64,000 nt of DNA, from positions 101,226 to 165,225 of the forward strand of contig NZ_BOLS01000005.1 in assembly GCF_016861785.1 (NCBI RefSeq), in the 5' to 3' direction. The position numbers and the translations under genes were made by a program. This stretch comes from Lacticaseibacillus mingshuiensis. GTDB lineage: Bacteria > Bacillota > Bacilli > Lactobacillales > Lactobacillaceae. The stretch's first letter is position 1. Each line of letters begins with the position of its first letter. Below are positions 1-9,164 of this stretch, one piece after another. The notes below the pieces were generated by a model. It made no database searches, was not told the origin of the DNA, and was given only the letters and a program-made list of their open reading frames with translations.

Positions 1-860
1 CCGCCGATATCTCAGCGGATTTTGTCGCCAAGCTTGGGTGGGACCTTGCCCGACCAGAGTCGATCTTGGCCGCTGGGGTCACGGCGTTGCGCTTGGATTT
101 TGGGGTCGATCTGCCGACCATTGCCCGGCTCTCGCGGGCAATGCCGGTGGCGCTGAACGCAAGCACGCTTGATGAGCCGGATCTGAACCAGCTGGCCGAG
201 GCCGGCGCGGACTTTTCTCATATTGAAGCATGGCATAATTTTTATCCGCGTCCCGAAACTGGCTTGGCTCGTGATTGGTTTGTCGCGAAAAATCGGCTGT
301 TTCATCGCCATGGGTTGAAGACGCAAGCCTTTATCCCGGGTGATGGGGTGTTGCGTGGGCCACTATTCAAAGGCCTGCCGACGCTTGAAGATCATCGCAA
401 CTGGGCGCCACTGGCCGCAATGTTGGACCTGCAGACGCTGGGGACGGATCTCATCTATGTCGGTGATAATGCACTCAGTGAGGCTAGTTTGCGGGCCATC
501 GCCGCAAATCAACAAGACGGGACCGTCACCCTGCGAGTGGCGGGGTTGCCGGAGACGTTGGCGCAGACTTGGCACAACCGGCCAGACGCCGCACGTGATG
601 TGATCCGGATCGAGGAGAGTCGCTTCGCCTTGCCGCTGGATCGACCGGCGCCAAGCACGATGCAGTCTCGGCCGCTGGGCACCCTGACCGTGGATAACAC
701 GGCATACGGGCGTTATGCCGGCGAGGTCCAACTAACGACCTGTGATCTGCCGGCTGATGAGGCGGTCAACGTGCTTGGACGCGTCATCGAACCGGATCGC
801 CCACTGCTTGATTTTATCGGCGGCGGGCAGGCACTGACGCTTGTGCCAGCACCGAAGTAA
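1..860 (+). CDS. mupG: MupG-like 6-phospho-N-acetylmuramidase (DUF871 family), 3' part
   Basis: The reading frame is open from base 3 at the window edge, so the N-terminus is missing; about 285 codons are present. The first visible residues ([13 protein letters not shown]) and the following [12 protein letters not shown] and [22 protein letters not shown] segments are typical of the DUF871/MupG family, with a TIM-barrel-like part followed by a small C-terminal domain. Family knowledge: MupG of Staphylococcus cleaves cytosolic MurNAc-6-phosphate-GlcNAc, supplying MurNAc-6P to MurQ. The next two genes are murQ and a MurP-type PTS, which strongly supports that role. The stop lies about 20 bases before the murQ start, so the genes are probably one operon. 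Confidence 0.8.
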   Translation, partial: ADISADFVAKLGWDLARPESILAAGVTALRLDFGVDLPTIARLSRAMPVALNASTLDEPDLNQLAEAGADFSHIEAWHNFYPRPETGLARDWFVAKNRLFHRHGLKTQAFIPGDGVLRGPLFKGLPTLEDHRNWAPLAAMLDLQTLGTDLIYVGDNALSEASLRAIAANQQDGTVTLRVAGLPETLAQTWHNRPDAARDVIRIEESRFALPLDRPAPSTMQSRPLGTLTVDNTAYGRYAGEVQLTTCDLPADEAVNVLGRVIEPDRPLLDFIGGGQALTLVPAPK

Positions 861-879
861 AAGAGAGGATGTTGTCATT

Positions 880-1785
880 TTGAATCTGTCAGAACTTACA
901 ACGGAAACGCGTAATCAAAAAACAATGCACCTGGATACCATGAGTGTCCATGAGTTTGCCACGACCATGAACGCCGAGGACCAGACTGTCGCCGTCAGCG
1001 TTGCCAAGGCCTTGCCACAGATCGAGCAGGCGATCGAGACGATCACCGCGCGGTTCAATCGCGGCGGCCGCCTGTTTTACATGGGTGCTGGCACCAGTGG
1101 GCGGCTGGGCGTTCTGGACGCGGCCGAATGCGTGCCGACCTTTGGCACCGAGCCAGAAATGGTGCAGGGGCTGATTGCAGGCGGCATGTCCGCAATGACC
1201 GTCGCCGTTGAAGGGGCGGAAGATAATGTGCAACTCGGCGCCGACGATCTGAAAAATGCCAACCTCACCGACAATGACACCGTGGTCGGCATCGCTGCCA
1301 GCGGCCGGACGCCTTATGTGGTCGGTGGGCTGGATTACGCCAAAACAGTTGGGGCCGCGACCATCGCCTTGTCCTGCAACAAGGACAGCGTGATCTCGGC
1401 GCATGCCGCCCTGGCGATCGAAGTCCCAGTCGGCCCCGAAGTCTTGACGGGCTCCACACGACTCAAAGCTGGTACAGCTCAAAAAATGGTCTTGAATATG
1501 TTGTCCACCGGCGCTATGGTGGGCATTGGTAAGGCTTATGGCAACTTGATGGTCGATGTGCGGCCGACAAATGAAAAATTGGTCGAGCGCAGTAAACGCA
1601 TCATTCAGGAAGCTACCGACTGCGATGCCGACACCGCGGCGGCGATGTTTGAGGCAGCAGATCACGACGTCAAACTCGCGATCGTCATGACCTTGACGAA
1701 CCTGCCAAAAGCCGACGCACAGGCGCGCTTGAAAGCAGGCAATGGCTTTATTGCGAAAGCAATTTCCAAGGAGGGTGAAAAGTAA
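880..1785 (+). CDS. murQ: N-acetylmuramic acid 6-phosphate etherase MurQ
   Basis: This 301-aa protein has a SIS-type sugar-phosphate fold with the [22 protein letters not shown] signature near residues 60-80 and a later [12 protein letters not shown] loop. MurQ cleaves the D-lactyl ether of MurNAc-6P to give GlcNAc-6P and D-lactate. I chose a TTG start at 880 because AGAGAGG lies about 10 bases upstream and the product then begins [12 protein letters not shown], as in the family; the longer frame from 841 would run back into mupG. The stop overlaps the next ATG by one base (TAATG), which implies translational coupling with the PTS gene. Confidence 0.92.
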   Translation: MNLSELTTETRNQKTMHLDTMSVHEFATTMNAEDQTVAVSVAKALPQIEQAIETITARFNRGGRLFYMGAGTSGRLGVLDAAECVPTFGTEPEMVQGLIAGGMSAMTVAVEGAEDNVQLGADDLKNANLTDNDTVVGIAASGRTPYVVGGLDYAKTVGAATIALSCNKDSVISAHAALAIEVPVGPEVLTGSTRLKAGTAQKMVLNMLSTGAMVGIGKAYGNLMVDVRPTNEKLVERSKRIIQEATDCDADTAAAMFEAADHDVKLAIVMTLTNLPKADAQARLKAGNGFIAKAISKEGEK

Positions 1786-3803
1786 TGGCTGAAGACAAAT
1801 ATCAGGTTCTTGCCAAAGAGATCTATGATCACATTGGCGGCCCTGACAACGTGCAAAAAGTGATTCACTGTATGACCCGCGTACGGATCACCTTGAAAGA
1901 TGATTCCAAAGCGGATACCGAGGGCCTGAAAAAGGTGCCTGGTGTGCTGGGTGTTGCCAACGAGGATACCTACCAAGTCATCGTCGGCCCTGGTGTTGTA
2001 AACAAGGTCGCCGCTGACATGGTCGCCCAAGTTGGCGTTGGCCTCGGCGAGCCGTTCCCAACAGCCGCTGGTGGCGCCATGGCCTCGGCTGCGACGGACT
2101 ATCAGTCAGGCAAGGCGGCCGTTGAAGCAAAGGCCGCTGAAGTCCACGCCGCACATAAGGCTGCGCAAAAGCAGACCTGGTGGCGTGCTGCATTGAAGCA
2201 TATTTCCGGCATTTTCATTCCACTGATTCCAGCCTTTGTTGGCGCCGGGTTGATTTCTGGTATCGCAGGGATCTTGAGCAACTTAATGACCGTTGGGACG
2301 CTCGGCGGCGGTTGGGCGCAATTCATCCTGGTCCTTAAAGTTATCAACGGTGGACTGTTCACCTATCTGAACATCTACGTTGGCATCAACGCCGCCAAGG
2401 AATTCGGCGCAACTGAAGGCCTCGGCGGGATCATGGGTGGCCTCGTGCTGTTGCCTGGCGTCGTCGCCGGCACCGCTGCGACCACCATCACCAACATTTT
2501 CACCGGCCAGGCTCTGACGGCTGGTTCCGGTGGGATCATCGGGGTCCTGTTCTCCGTTTGGATCCTGTCTTATGTTGAAAAATTCTTCCACAAGCATATT
2601 CCGGATTCTGTTGACATTATTTTCACGCCATTTTTGACATTGCTCATCATGGGTGTGTTCACCATCTTCCTGGTCATGCCTGCTGCGGGTTGGCTCTCCA
2701 ACTCCTTGGTCGGCGGCATCAACTGGATCTTGAACGTCGGTGGTGCCTTCTCCGGCTTCATCCTCGGCTTGGTCTTCCTGCCGATGGTGATGTTGGGTCT
2801 GCACCAGATTCTGACGCCAATTCACCTGTCCATGATCGCCAAGCTGCACAATACGCCGCTTCTGCCGATCTTGGCGATGGCTGGCGGCGGCCAGGTCGGC
2901 GCGGCGATCGCACTGTGGATCCGTTGCCGTAAGAATAAGCAACTGACAAACATGATCAAAGGGGCGTTGCCTGTCGGGATTCTCGGCGTTGGCGAACCGT
3001 TGATCTATGGTGTTTCCCTGCCACTTGGCCGGCCGTTCATCACCGCATGTATCGGTGGTGGGATCGGCGGTGCCGTTATTGGCGGCATCGGGAACATCGG
3101 GTCGATCACCATCGGCCCATCTGGTATCGCGCTTATTCCGTTGATCTATCAAAATCGTTGGTTTGGTTATGTTCTTGGCCTGCTCGCAGCCTATGTTGGC
3201 GGGTTCATCGCCACGTACTTCTTCGGTGTGCCGAAGTCCGCGATGGTTGCCAAGGATGAAATGGGCAACCTGCTGACCGCAGACGGCGTTGTTGCAGACG
3301 CCCCTGTTGGCGCAGACGAGCCTGTTGAAGCACCAGTCGTTGCGGGTGCCAGTCAATTTGTTGCAACTGCTGCTGGTCAATTAAAGCACCTCGATCAAGT
3401 CAATGACTCTGTTTTTTCTACCAAGATGGTCGGTGATGGGTATGCCATCGATCCAACCATGGAAACGATCGTCGCCCCAGTCACTGGGACGATCGCGAAT
3501 ATCCAAGATACCAAGCATGCCTTCATGATGACGACCGAGACCGGATTTGAAGTGATGGTCCACATGGGTCTTGATACCGTTGAAATGAAGGGAGCGCCCT
3601 TCACCATTGAGATGAAGGAAGGCCAGCATGTCACTGCCGGCCAGCAAGTTGCCATGATGGATCTAGCGGCTGTGAAAGCGGCTGGCCATGACACCACGAT
3701 CATCACCGTGGTCACCAACATGGATCACGTCGATAACATCCAGGACTTCCAGGATGGCAAAGTCGATGTGGGCGATAAAGTCGCCATGATCACCAGCAAG
3801 TAA
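1785..3803 (+). CDS. murP: PTS EIIBCA, probable N-acetylmuramic acid transporter
   Basis: This 672-aa glucose-family PTS permease has domains in the order EIIB (residues 1-85, phospho-acceptor Cys29 in HCMTRVRI), a linker, a hydrophobic EIIC (about 135-490, with GVGEPLIYG), an Ala/Val/Pro-rich linker and a C-terminal EIIA (about 515-672, with the active-site histidine in VMVHMGLDTVEMKG). It imports and phosphorylates a sugar; MurNAc is inferred from murQ and mupG upstream. Many MurP proteins are EIIBC only and borrow a soluble EIIA, so the fused EIIA makes this one self-sufficient after HPr. The gene ends at a strong terminator. A related disaccharide such as MurNAc-GlcNAc is an equally plausible substrate. 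Confidence 0.85.
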   Translation: MAEDKYQVLAKEIYDHIGGPDNVQKVIHCMTRVRITLKDDSKADTEGLKKVPGVLGVANEDTYQVIVGPGVVNKVAADMVAQVGVGLGEPFPTAAGGAMASAATDYQSGKAAVEAKAAEVHAAHKAAQKQTWWRAALKHISGIFIPLIPAFVGAGLISGIAGILSNLMTVGTLGGGWAQFILVLKVINGGLFTYLNIYVGINAAKEFGATEGLGGIMGGLVLLPGVVAGTAATTITNIFTGQALTAGSGGIIGVLFSVWILSYVEKFFHKHIPDSVDIIFTPFLTLLIMGVFTIFLVMPAAGWLSNSLVGGINWILNVGGAFSGFILGLVFLPMVMLGLHQILTPIHLSMIAKLHNTPLLPILAMAGGGQVGAAIALWIRCRKNKQLTNMIKGALPVGILGVGEPLIYGVSLPLGRPFITACIGGGIGGAVIGGIGNIGSITIGPSGIALIPLIYQNRWFGYVLGLLAAYVGGFIATYFFGVPKSAMVAKDEMGNLLTADGVVADAPVGADEPVEAPVVAGASQFVATAAGQLKHLDQVNDSVFSTKMVGDGYAIDPTMETIVAPVTGTIANIQDTKHAFMMTTETGFEVMVHMGLDTVEMKGAPFTIEMKEGQHVTAGQQVAMMDLAAVKAAGHDTTIITVVTNMDHVDNIQDFQDGKVDVGDKVAMITSK

Positions 3804-3870
3804 CACATTTGGTCCACAGCCCTGTTTGCGGCACACGCAGGCAAAAACGCTGTGACTCCCCCCAAATGTG

Positions 3871-3915
3871 AAAGCGCCGCGCACTTGTCAATGACAGGTG
3901 GGCGGCGCTTTTTTT
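3871..3915 (+). terminator. Intrinsic terminator of the mupG-murQ-murP operon
   Basis: AAAGCGCCGC pairs with GCGGCGCTTT and an inner stem CACTTGTC/GACAGGTG closes the loop, followed by a run of seven T. Confidence 0.85.
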
Positions 3916-3916
3916 C

Positions 3917-4370
3917 GTCTGATGGGGATGGAACACATCAATCGTCCAGGCCGAACTACCTGCCCACCCCTGAACGCCGCGCTGCGCACCCTTTTCCTAG
4001 TAAGGCTCCGGTCCGCATGGTCGGGACGTCTAACTGTCTCGTGCACTCGATGGCGAAGGGCGCCATCAAGCACCCGAGCCAAGTTAGCCGCCCGACCATC
4101 CCGCGGACCTGCGCACCCTAGTTGGGCTCCGCCGAGCAGGGGTGGAACATGTAGTCGTCCCGGCCGCTCGATGGCCAAGTGCGCCATCAATCGTCCAGGC
4201 CGAACTACCTGCCCACCCCTAAACGCTCGGCTGCGCACCCTTTTCCTAGTCGGGTTCCGCGCGGCAGGTCTGAGGCATCTAACTGGGTCCGGCACTCGGG
4301 GCTAAGAACGGCCCCAAGCACCAGACCCTGTTAGCTGCTCAGACCTGAACGCCGCGCTGCGCACCCTTCA
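3917..4370. repeat. Tandem cluster of dispersed hairpin element R1 (locus A)
   Basis: Three to four degenerate units of about 110-130 bp stand head to tail, separated by copies of a GCGCACCCTTTTCCTAGT-type junction. Each unit is an imperfect palindrome, for example the one at about 4260-4360, where GGTCTGAG...TCTAAC pairs with GTTAGC...CTCAGACC around an inner GGGTCCGG/CCAGACCC stem. Related units occur at 18.7, 30.1 and 54.1 kb. The block fills the gap between two convergent operons and has no convincing gene. Confidence 0.75.
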
Positions 4371-4418
4371 AAAAAACGGCGGCACCGACGCGCTACTGTT
4401 GCGCTCGGTGTCGCCGTT
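4369..4418 (-). terminator. Terminator of the lysine-type ABC operon
   Basis: On the minus strand AACGGCGACACCGAGCGC folds against GCGTCGGTGCCGCCGTT and is followed by seven T, 25 bases after the ATPase stop codon. Confidence 0.8.
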
Positions 4419-4442
4419 CATATTAGGGGGTTGTTGCAAAGA

Positions 4443-5195
4443 TCAGGCGCGGGTCAGGTAACGCCGCAGGAATTCCTGTGTGCGCGCTTCTTGCGGATGC
4501 TCGAAGATCTGTTCCGCGGTGCCGCTTTCGGCGATCACGCCTTCATCCATGAAGAACACGCGGTCCGACACATCTTGGGCGAACGCCATTTCGTGAGTGA
4601 CAACGATCATCGTCAGGCCAGTGTGGGCCAAGGCGGTCATCGCGTTGAGGACATCATCGACCATTTCCGGATCTAGCGCAGAGGTTGGCTCATCGAACAG
4701 CAAGACTTCTGGATCCATCGCTTCGGCGCGGGCAATCGCCACACGCTGCTGCTGACCACCGGAAAGTTGGCCCGGCTTCGCGTTGATGAACGGCTCCATG
4801 CCGACTTGCTTGAGCAGGTCCAGCGCATGGGCCTTGGCTTCGGCGGCGTCGCGCTTCAACACTGTTTCCTGAGGGACGACGACATTGTCGAGGACGGTCA
4901 GGTTGTGAAACAGGTTGAAGCTCTGGAACACCATGCCAACATGGGCACGGTATTGGCGCAGGTCAAAATTGTCAGCTAAAATGCTTTGGCCGTGGAATAG
5001 GATGTCGCCATCGGTCGGTTCCTCAAGCAGATTGATGTTGCGCAAAAGCGTCGACTTGCCAGAGCCGGATTTCCCGATCACGGAGATCACTTCGCCGCGA
5101 TTAACGGAAAAACTGATATCCTTGAGCACTTCATGGTCGCCAAAAGTTTTTTTGAGGTCCTTGACCTCGAGAATCGTTTCGTTTGAATCAGTCAT
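4443..5195 (-). CDS. Amino-acid ABC transporter ATP-binding protein, probable lysine uptake
   Basis: This 250-aa polar amino-acid type ATPase has Walker [10 protein letters not shown] (about residues 38-46), the signature [14 protein letters not shown], Walker [13 protein letters not shown] and the switch histidine in VVTHEMAFA. It powers the binding-protein/permease fusion encoded 13 bases upstream on the same strand, a two-gene transporter with the usual GlnQ-like length. Sequence alone would suggest glutamine, arginine or histidine; the lysine riboswitch in the common leader points instead to lysine or a lysine precursor. Confidence 0.9.
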   Translation of the reverse strand: MTDSNETILEVKDLKKTFGDHEVLKDISFSVNRGEVISVIGKSGSGKSTLLRNINLLEEPTDGDILFHGQSILADNFDLRQYRAHVGMVFQSFNLFHNLTVLDNVVVPQETVLKRDAAEAKAHALDLLKQVGMEPFINAKPGQLSGGQQQRVAIARAEAMDPEVLLFDEPTSALDPEMVDDVLNAMTALAHTGLTMIVVTHEMAFAQDVSDRVFFMDEGVIAESGTAEQIFEHPQEARTQEFLRRYLTRA

Positions 5196-5208
5196 GTTGT
5201 GCTCCTTT

Positions 5209-6801
5209 CTAGCCGATCTTTGGGGTCTCGACTTGCATCTGATTAGTCATGACGTTGTAGTTCTTTGGCCCGTCCATGTGTTTTTCAACAATTCGGAACA
5301 GGCGGCTGATGGTGAAGGTCAAGATGAGGTAAATGGCCGAGACCACCAGGTAGGTGTGGAAGAACTGGAAGTTTTGCCCAGCGACAGTCTCCGCGGAGAA
5401 GAACAATTCGGAAACGGAGATGACGGAAAGAACGGATGTATCCTTGATGTTGACGATAAATTCGTTGGTGACAGCCGGCAAACTGTTGCGAATCGCTTGC
5501 GGCAAGATGACCTTGATCATGGTCTGCAGATGGGTCATGCCCAGTGCGTGGGCGGCTTCGAACTGGCCAGGGTCGACCGAGGTGATGCCCCCACGAATGA
5601 TCTCGGAAATGTAAGCACCGGTGTTGATCGAGACGATCAGCAACGCGGCGGCCGTCCGATCCATGTTCAAGTGGAAAGCCTGGGCGGCGCCATAGTACAG
5701 CACAGCGGCCTGGACGATCATTGGGGTGCCACGGAAGACTTCAATATAAACGGCGAGCAGCCAGTTGCCGATCGCACGCAGGCCGCGCTTGCCCTTGCTC
5801 TTTGGGACTGGGGTGGTGCGGGCGATGCCGACCAGCAAGCCGATCAGGAAGCCAACAACGGTCCCGATCAAGGAGATCAGCAGGGTCATGCCAGTGCCGC
5901 GGAGCAACATCGGACCGTATTGCTTGAGCAAGGCGACCAACCAGTTGCCGGTGCTGCCGCTAGATGGCTGGTTTGCGACCGCCTCGTTCATCAGGCGGTC
6001 ACGCGTCTTTTGTGGGATCTTGGCGAGTTCCGCATTGATCCTGGCCTTATCAGGATCGTTTTTCCGCAGGCCGATCGCCAGGTCGACGTCTTCAGGATTG
6101 GTCTTGAATCCGTTGGCCTTGTCGAAGCGCAGGTAGGTGAGGTCCGGGTTGGCGTCTTCGGCGGTGATGCCTTCTGGAACTTCGGAGACATAACCATCGA
6201 TGGTGCCGGATTCAAGGGCGACACGCATCGCCGGAAAATCGTTCATCGCCGGTTCCTTGATCGCGCCTTTGAGCTGATCGATCGCCTCATAATGGAAGGT
6301 ATTCAGCTGGGCTGTGATCTTGGCGCCTTTGAAATCTTTGATGCTGGTGGCCTTAGCATACTTGCTATCGCGCCGGACCACGACCGTCAACTTGCTGGCG
6401 TAATAGGTGCTGGAAAAATCGATCGCCTTGCGCCGTTCCGCAGTCGGGGACATGCCGGCGATGATCGCGTCGATTTTGCCCGAGGTCAAGGCTGGCTGCA
6501 GGCCATCCCAAGAAGTCTTCACAACGACGACCTTTTTGCCCAGCGCCTTGGCGACCTTTTTCGCCATCTGAACATCGTAGCCGTTCGCCCATTCAGACGA
6601 GCCTTCGATCTTGACCGCCCCGTTTGCACTGGTGCTTTGCGTCCAGTTGAACGGTGCGTAGCCGGCTTCCATGCCGACCTTGAATGTCCCATCATCTGCC
6701 GCTTGCGTCGATTGCGGGGCCAAACTGCCCGCCGCCAGCGCAAGTGCTGCCGCAAGCCCGGCCGCTAAGCCCAGCGCGCGTCGCCAAATCCTGTTCTTCA
6801 T
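5209..6801 (-). CDS. Fused solute-binding protein and permease of a lysine-riboswitch-controlled ABC transporter
   Basis: The 530-aa protein starts with a signal sequence ([20 protein letters not shown], cleavage expected near STQAADDG), followed by an SBP family 3 domain (about 35-270, beginning [14 protein letters not shown]) and a HisM/GlnP-type permease domain (about 285-510, with the [14 protein letters not shown] coupling loop). Binding and permease domains in one chain are common in lactic acid bacteria. A GAAGGGAG ribosome site precedes the ATG. Rodionov and colleagues predicted riboswitch-controlled ABC lysine transporters of this general type; lysine specificity here rests on the RNA upstream, not on residues of the binding pocket. 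Confidence 0.88.
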   Translation of the reverse strand: MKNRIWRRALGLAAGLAAALALAAGSLAPQSTQAADDGTFKVGMEAGYAPFNWTQSTSANGAVKIEGSSEWANGYDVQMAKKVAKALGKKVVVVKTSWDGLQPALTSGKIDAIIAGMSPTAERRKAIDFSSTYYASKLTVVVRRDSKYAKATSIKDFKGAKITAQLNTFHYEAIDQLKGAIKEPAMNDFPAMRVALESGTIDGYVSEVPEGITAEDANPDLTYLRFDKANGFKTNPEDVDLAIGLRKNDPDKARINAELAKIPQKTRDRLMNEAVANQPSSGSTGNWLVALLKQYGPMLLRGTGMTLLISLIGTVVGFLIGLLVGIARTTPVPKSKGKRGLRAIGNWLLAVYIEVFRGTPMIVQAAVLYYGAAQAFHLNMDRTAAALLIVSINTGAYISEIIRGGITSVDPGQFEAAHALGMTHLQTMIKVILPQAIRNSLPAVTNEFIVNIKDTSVLSVISVSELFFSAETVAGQNFQFFHTYLVVSAIYLILTFTISRLFRIVEKHMDGPKNYNVMTNQMQVETPKIG

Positions 6802-6863
6802 GTAAAAACTCTCCCTTCGTGTGGTGACAAACCAAACCGCCGGGGGAAATAGAGCAAACTTAA

Positions 6864-6900
6864 AGGGGCTGACCTCTAGATAAATAAAAGGTCAGCCCCT
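6864..6900 (-). terminator. Expression-platform hairpin of the lysine riboswitch
   Basis: A perfect 12-bp stem (AGGGGCTGACCT/AGGTCAGCCCCT) with a 13-base loop lies between the aptamer and the ABC gene. The T tract after it on the minus strand is weak (TTTAAGTTT), but position and strength fit a regulated terminator. Confidence 0.7.
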
Positions 6901-6918
6901 GCTGCTTCTGTCGTTAGA

Positions 6919-7089
6919 CAAGAATCATAGCGCTCCGCATTGCTGCGACAGTCCAAGCGATATTGTCGCTTGGCCCAACCTTGTGTTCCTCTGAGAGAAC
7001 GCAAGATTTCGGCGGTGGATGCTTACGGCTGATTCAACGTGCTCAGGCACTCCTCAGTGTTCGTCAGGCCCCGCGACCTCTATTTCTTG
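6919..7089 (-). ncRNA. Lysine riboswitch (L-box) aptamer
   Basis: On the minus strand the leader carries L-box hallmarks in order: ATAGAGGTCGCG just inside P1, CATCCACCGCCGAAAT, then TTGGGCC, GGACTGTCGCAG and GCGGAGCGCTATG. The ends close as P1, with CAAGAAATAG at 7089-7080 pairing to CTAT-GA-TTCTTG at 6930-6919. Length (171 nt) and order match the B. subtilis lysC L-box. Binding of lysine should favour the downstream hairpin and shut off the ABC transporter. Confidence 0.85.
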
Positions 7090-7113
7090 GTGTTATTCGA
7101 ATGTCTGAAGCCC

Positions 7114-7142
7114 ACACTAAAGGACTCGGCCGACCTTGTCAA
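7114..7142 (-). promoter_or_regulatory. Promoter of the lysine riboswitch-ABC transcript
   Basis: On the minus strand TTGACA (7142-7137), a 17-base spacer and TAGTGT (7119-7114) lie about 25 bases before the aptamer. Confidence 0.65.
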
Positions 7143-7201
7143 CCCCTCCTAGCCAAAAAAGTGGCGAAAAGATGAATTTTTGGTGAGAGATGAAAGGACG
7201 C

Positions 7202-8065
7202 CTATAGGTTTCGCTTCTTTGCAGGCAGCGACGCGTCGCTTGAGTCGCTCGGAGCGGCAGCCGCAGCCGGCTTTGCTGCGACCTGGGTCGTCGGCACATT
7301 TATTGCCCGGGAAATACGAGGCGAACGCGGCAGCGTCCCCATTAGCGCAAGCCCGATCACGAGACAGCCACCAGTCAGCGCCGCAAAGCTCAGCCAACCC
7401 CACCAACTGCCACCCATGCTGGATGTACCATTGAGGTCAAAATAATAAGTGATCGTGTCGAAAAGGGTGTGCGCTAGAATCGGCACCAGCAGGTTATGCG
7501 TCGTCAGAAATAGCGCGGCCATCGCGAGGCCAAATGTCATGGTATAGATGACCTGCAGCCCTGTTTGCCAGAGACTCTGCGCGCCCCCAGCATTCAGCAG
7601 ATGCAACAGCCCGAATATGATCGCTGAGACCACTGCCGCAAACCAGGTATTAGAAACGGCGCTCGGGGCGTGTTTGGCCAAAATAAAGAGTAGGGGGCCA
7701 CGGCAAAGAATCTCTTCCATCACCCCTGCGGCCAAGCCTAACAGCAGGGCCTCACCGAGCCGAGACCAAGACCAGCCAGGAAAACGGCCGAGGTCCAGAC
7801 AATTCAGGGTGATTATGAGGGCGGCCGCGCCGAGGGCAGGGACGAGGTGCTCTGGTTTTTCAAACAGTGGCAACCGCAACCAGCTCACAGACAGGCCCAC
7901 CATGACCAGGCCAACGATCAATTGGACCAGGGCAACGCGGGCGTTCTCGTCTAACGGTCCGTGGCGGAACATGAAGGCAAATAAGATCAACGAAACCAAA
8001 CTAATGCCGAGGACTGCGAGCGATTTTATCTCGAGGTGCTTGGGTAATAAAGCAAGATCTGTCAT
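7202..8065 (-). CDS. CPBP (CAAX/Abi) family intramembrane metalloprotease
   Basis: This polytopic protein of 287 aa carries the CPBP motifs: GVMEEILCRGPLLF (EExxxR), IIFGLLHLLNAGG (FxxxHxxN) and HTLFDTITYY (HxxxD). I chose ATG 8065 because AAGGTGG lies upstream and the product then starts MTDLALLPKH; the frame extends further upstream without a supported start. Family members act as membrane proteases, some in bacteriocin self-immunity; the substrate here is unknown. It lies 128 bases after an XRE regulator on the same strand, so the pair is probably co-transcribed. The C-terminal tail is Ala/Ser/Lys-rich. Confidence 0.8.
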   Translation of the reverse strand: MTDLALLPKHLEIKSLAVLGISLVSLILFAFMFRHGPLDENARVALVQLIVGLVMVGLSVSWLRLPLFEKPEHLVPALGAAALIITLNCLDLGRFPGWSWSRLGEALLLGLAAGVMEEILCRGPLLFILAKHAPSAVSNTWFAAVVSAIIFGLLHLLNAGGAQSLWQTGLQVIYTMTFGLAMAALFLTTHNLLVPILAHTLFDTITYYFDLNGTSSMGGSWWGWLSFAALTGGCLVIGLALMGTLPRSPRISRAINVPTTQVAAKPAAAAAPSDSSDASLPAKKRNL

Positions 8066-8193
8066 GGTCAGGACCACCTTAGTTTTTGAGTCGGGGATGA
8101 GCCCCACCTCAAAGCCTAACCTGGCTGGCCCCGCCAAACGAGCACCACTTGGTTGCATCGCCGCCGCAACCGGCAGGCGCGGGTGGCGCGCCG

Positions 8194-8712
8194 CTAGTGG
8201 CTTCCCAGGCCGACCAAGAAGCCGCCCAAGCCGTTGATCAAGATCGGGAGCCAACAGAACGCGAGGGCCAGCCATAATGACCATTTCAGTCCGCGGGGCA
8301 GCTGAGCCCAGAGCGGCTGGCGCTGCACGCGGCCCATTGCCCACAGAAAAAGGGTCGCGCCGGCAAGCCCCAGCAGGTCCGGCAGCCAGCTGGTGCCTGC
8401 GGTGTGCGTCAGGACCAGCGGCAAGGTGAGCAGCAGGGTGGCCAGGGGTAGCCCGAGCCAAAAGACACGTCGTTCTTTTTGCTGGTCCTGCTGGCGCAGG
8501 GCCGCAAGCAGCATTAAGTCCGCCCGCAACAAGTCATCCAGGCTGACCCCGAACTGATCACTGATACTGACGATATTGTCAAAACTGGGCTGGGCGCTAC
8601 CCGTTTCCCACTTGGACACGGATTGACGGGAAATATGCAGCTGGTCGGCAAGGGCCTGCTGCGATAAATGATGCTCGAGTCGGATGTTGCGAATCTGATC
8701 GCCGATCGCCAT
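8194..8712 (-). CDS. XRE-family regulator with a C-terminal membrane domain
   Basis: A 172-aa protein. Residues 3-60 are a Cro/CI helix-turn-helix (LSQQALADQLHISRQSVSKWETGSAQPS) and the rest holds about three hydrophobic segments (FWLGLPLATLLLTLPLVL, LLGLAGATLFLWAM, WSLWLALAFCWLPILI). The start at 8712 has a GGAGG site. DNA-binding domains tethered to membrane segments are frequent beside CPBP proteases in Lactobacillales and may sense envelope state; that role is inference. The downstream neighbour is the CPBP protease. Confidence 0.8.
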   Translation of the reverse strand: MAIGDQIRNIRLEHHLSQQALADQLHISRQSVSKWETGSAQPSFDNIVSISDQFGVSLDDLLRADLMLLAALRQQDQQKERRVFWLGLPLATLLLTLPLVLTHTAGTSWLPDLLGLAGATLFLWAMGRVQRQPLWAQLPRGLKWSLWLALAFCWLPILINGLGGFLVGLGSH

Positions 8713-8886
8713 TTTGGGGCCTCCTTCATCATGCGTCCTATTGATGATGCGCCTCTTTTGCCGCAATTGGCGCGCAGAGTGCAGATCTGCACCGCCCGTG
8801 ATTGGCTTGCAGCGAAAAATGAGCGCTTTCAGAAATTGTCATTCAGAATACATAAATATAGTTTGTAAATAATTGAACTTACTTCG

Positions 8887-8900
8887 TGCAACCGGTTTCG
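8887..8900 (+). promoter_or_regulatory. cre-like site before the mannose PTS
   Basis: TGCAACCGGTTTCG resembles the CcpA site (TGNAANCGNWNNCW, last base differing). The identical 14-mer occurs at 12590 before the two-component system. Repression or activation cannot be judged. Confidence 0.4.
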
Positions 8901-9164
8901 GTTTCTGAAATGTTTCGCCAATATTGGGCTGTGCCCTAAGTCCGGCGTCTCATGGGGGTCACCGGGGCCAAAAATGGCAGCGGTTCCGCGAAAAAAAGTT
9001 GGCACGAGAATGTTACTAACACAACCCTTTCATGAAAACGCCTTATTTTTCGAGTCGTTTTGATTGCATTCAATGAAAGCAATGTTTAGACTGTTTTCTG
9101 GAGCTGATGGGCGCCTATTTTGCCATGGGCTGGTCCATCTTATCTTTTACTAGGAGGCGACATT

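Noticed and set aside
2283..3380. A 365-codon minus-strand frame opposite murP
   Set aside because: Shadow of the PTS gene; composition is unlike a real protein and no ribosome site is present.
3917..4370. A CRISPR-like array
   Set aside because: Units are long, palindromic and diverged, with no short identical repeats, regular spacers or cas genes.
4915..6768. A 617-codon open frame on the + strand
   Set aside because: It lies antisense to the ABC ATPase and binding-protein/permease genes, which have clear motifs, ribosome sites and a riboswitch; its product has no recognisable domain.
8999..9016. A sigma-54 type promoter (TTGGCACGAGAATGTTACT) before the mannose PTS
   Set aside because: The TGGCAC half fits, but the required GC of the -12 element is absent (TT instead).
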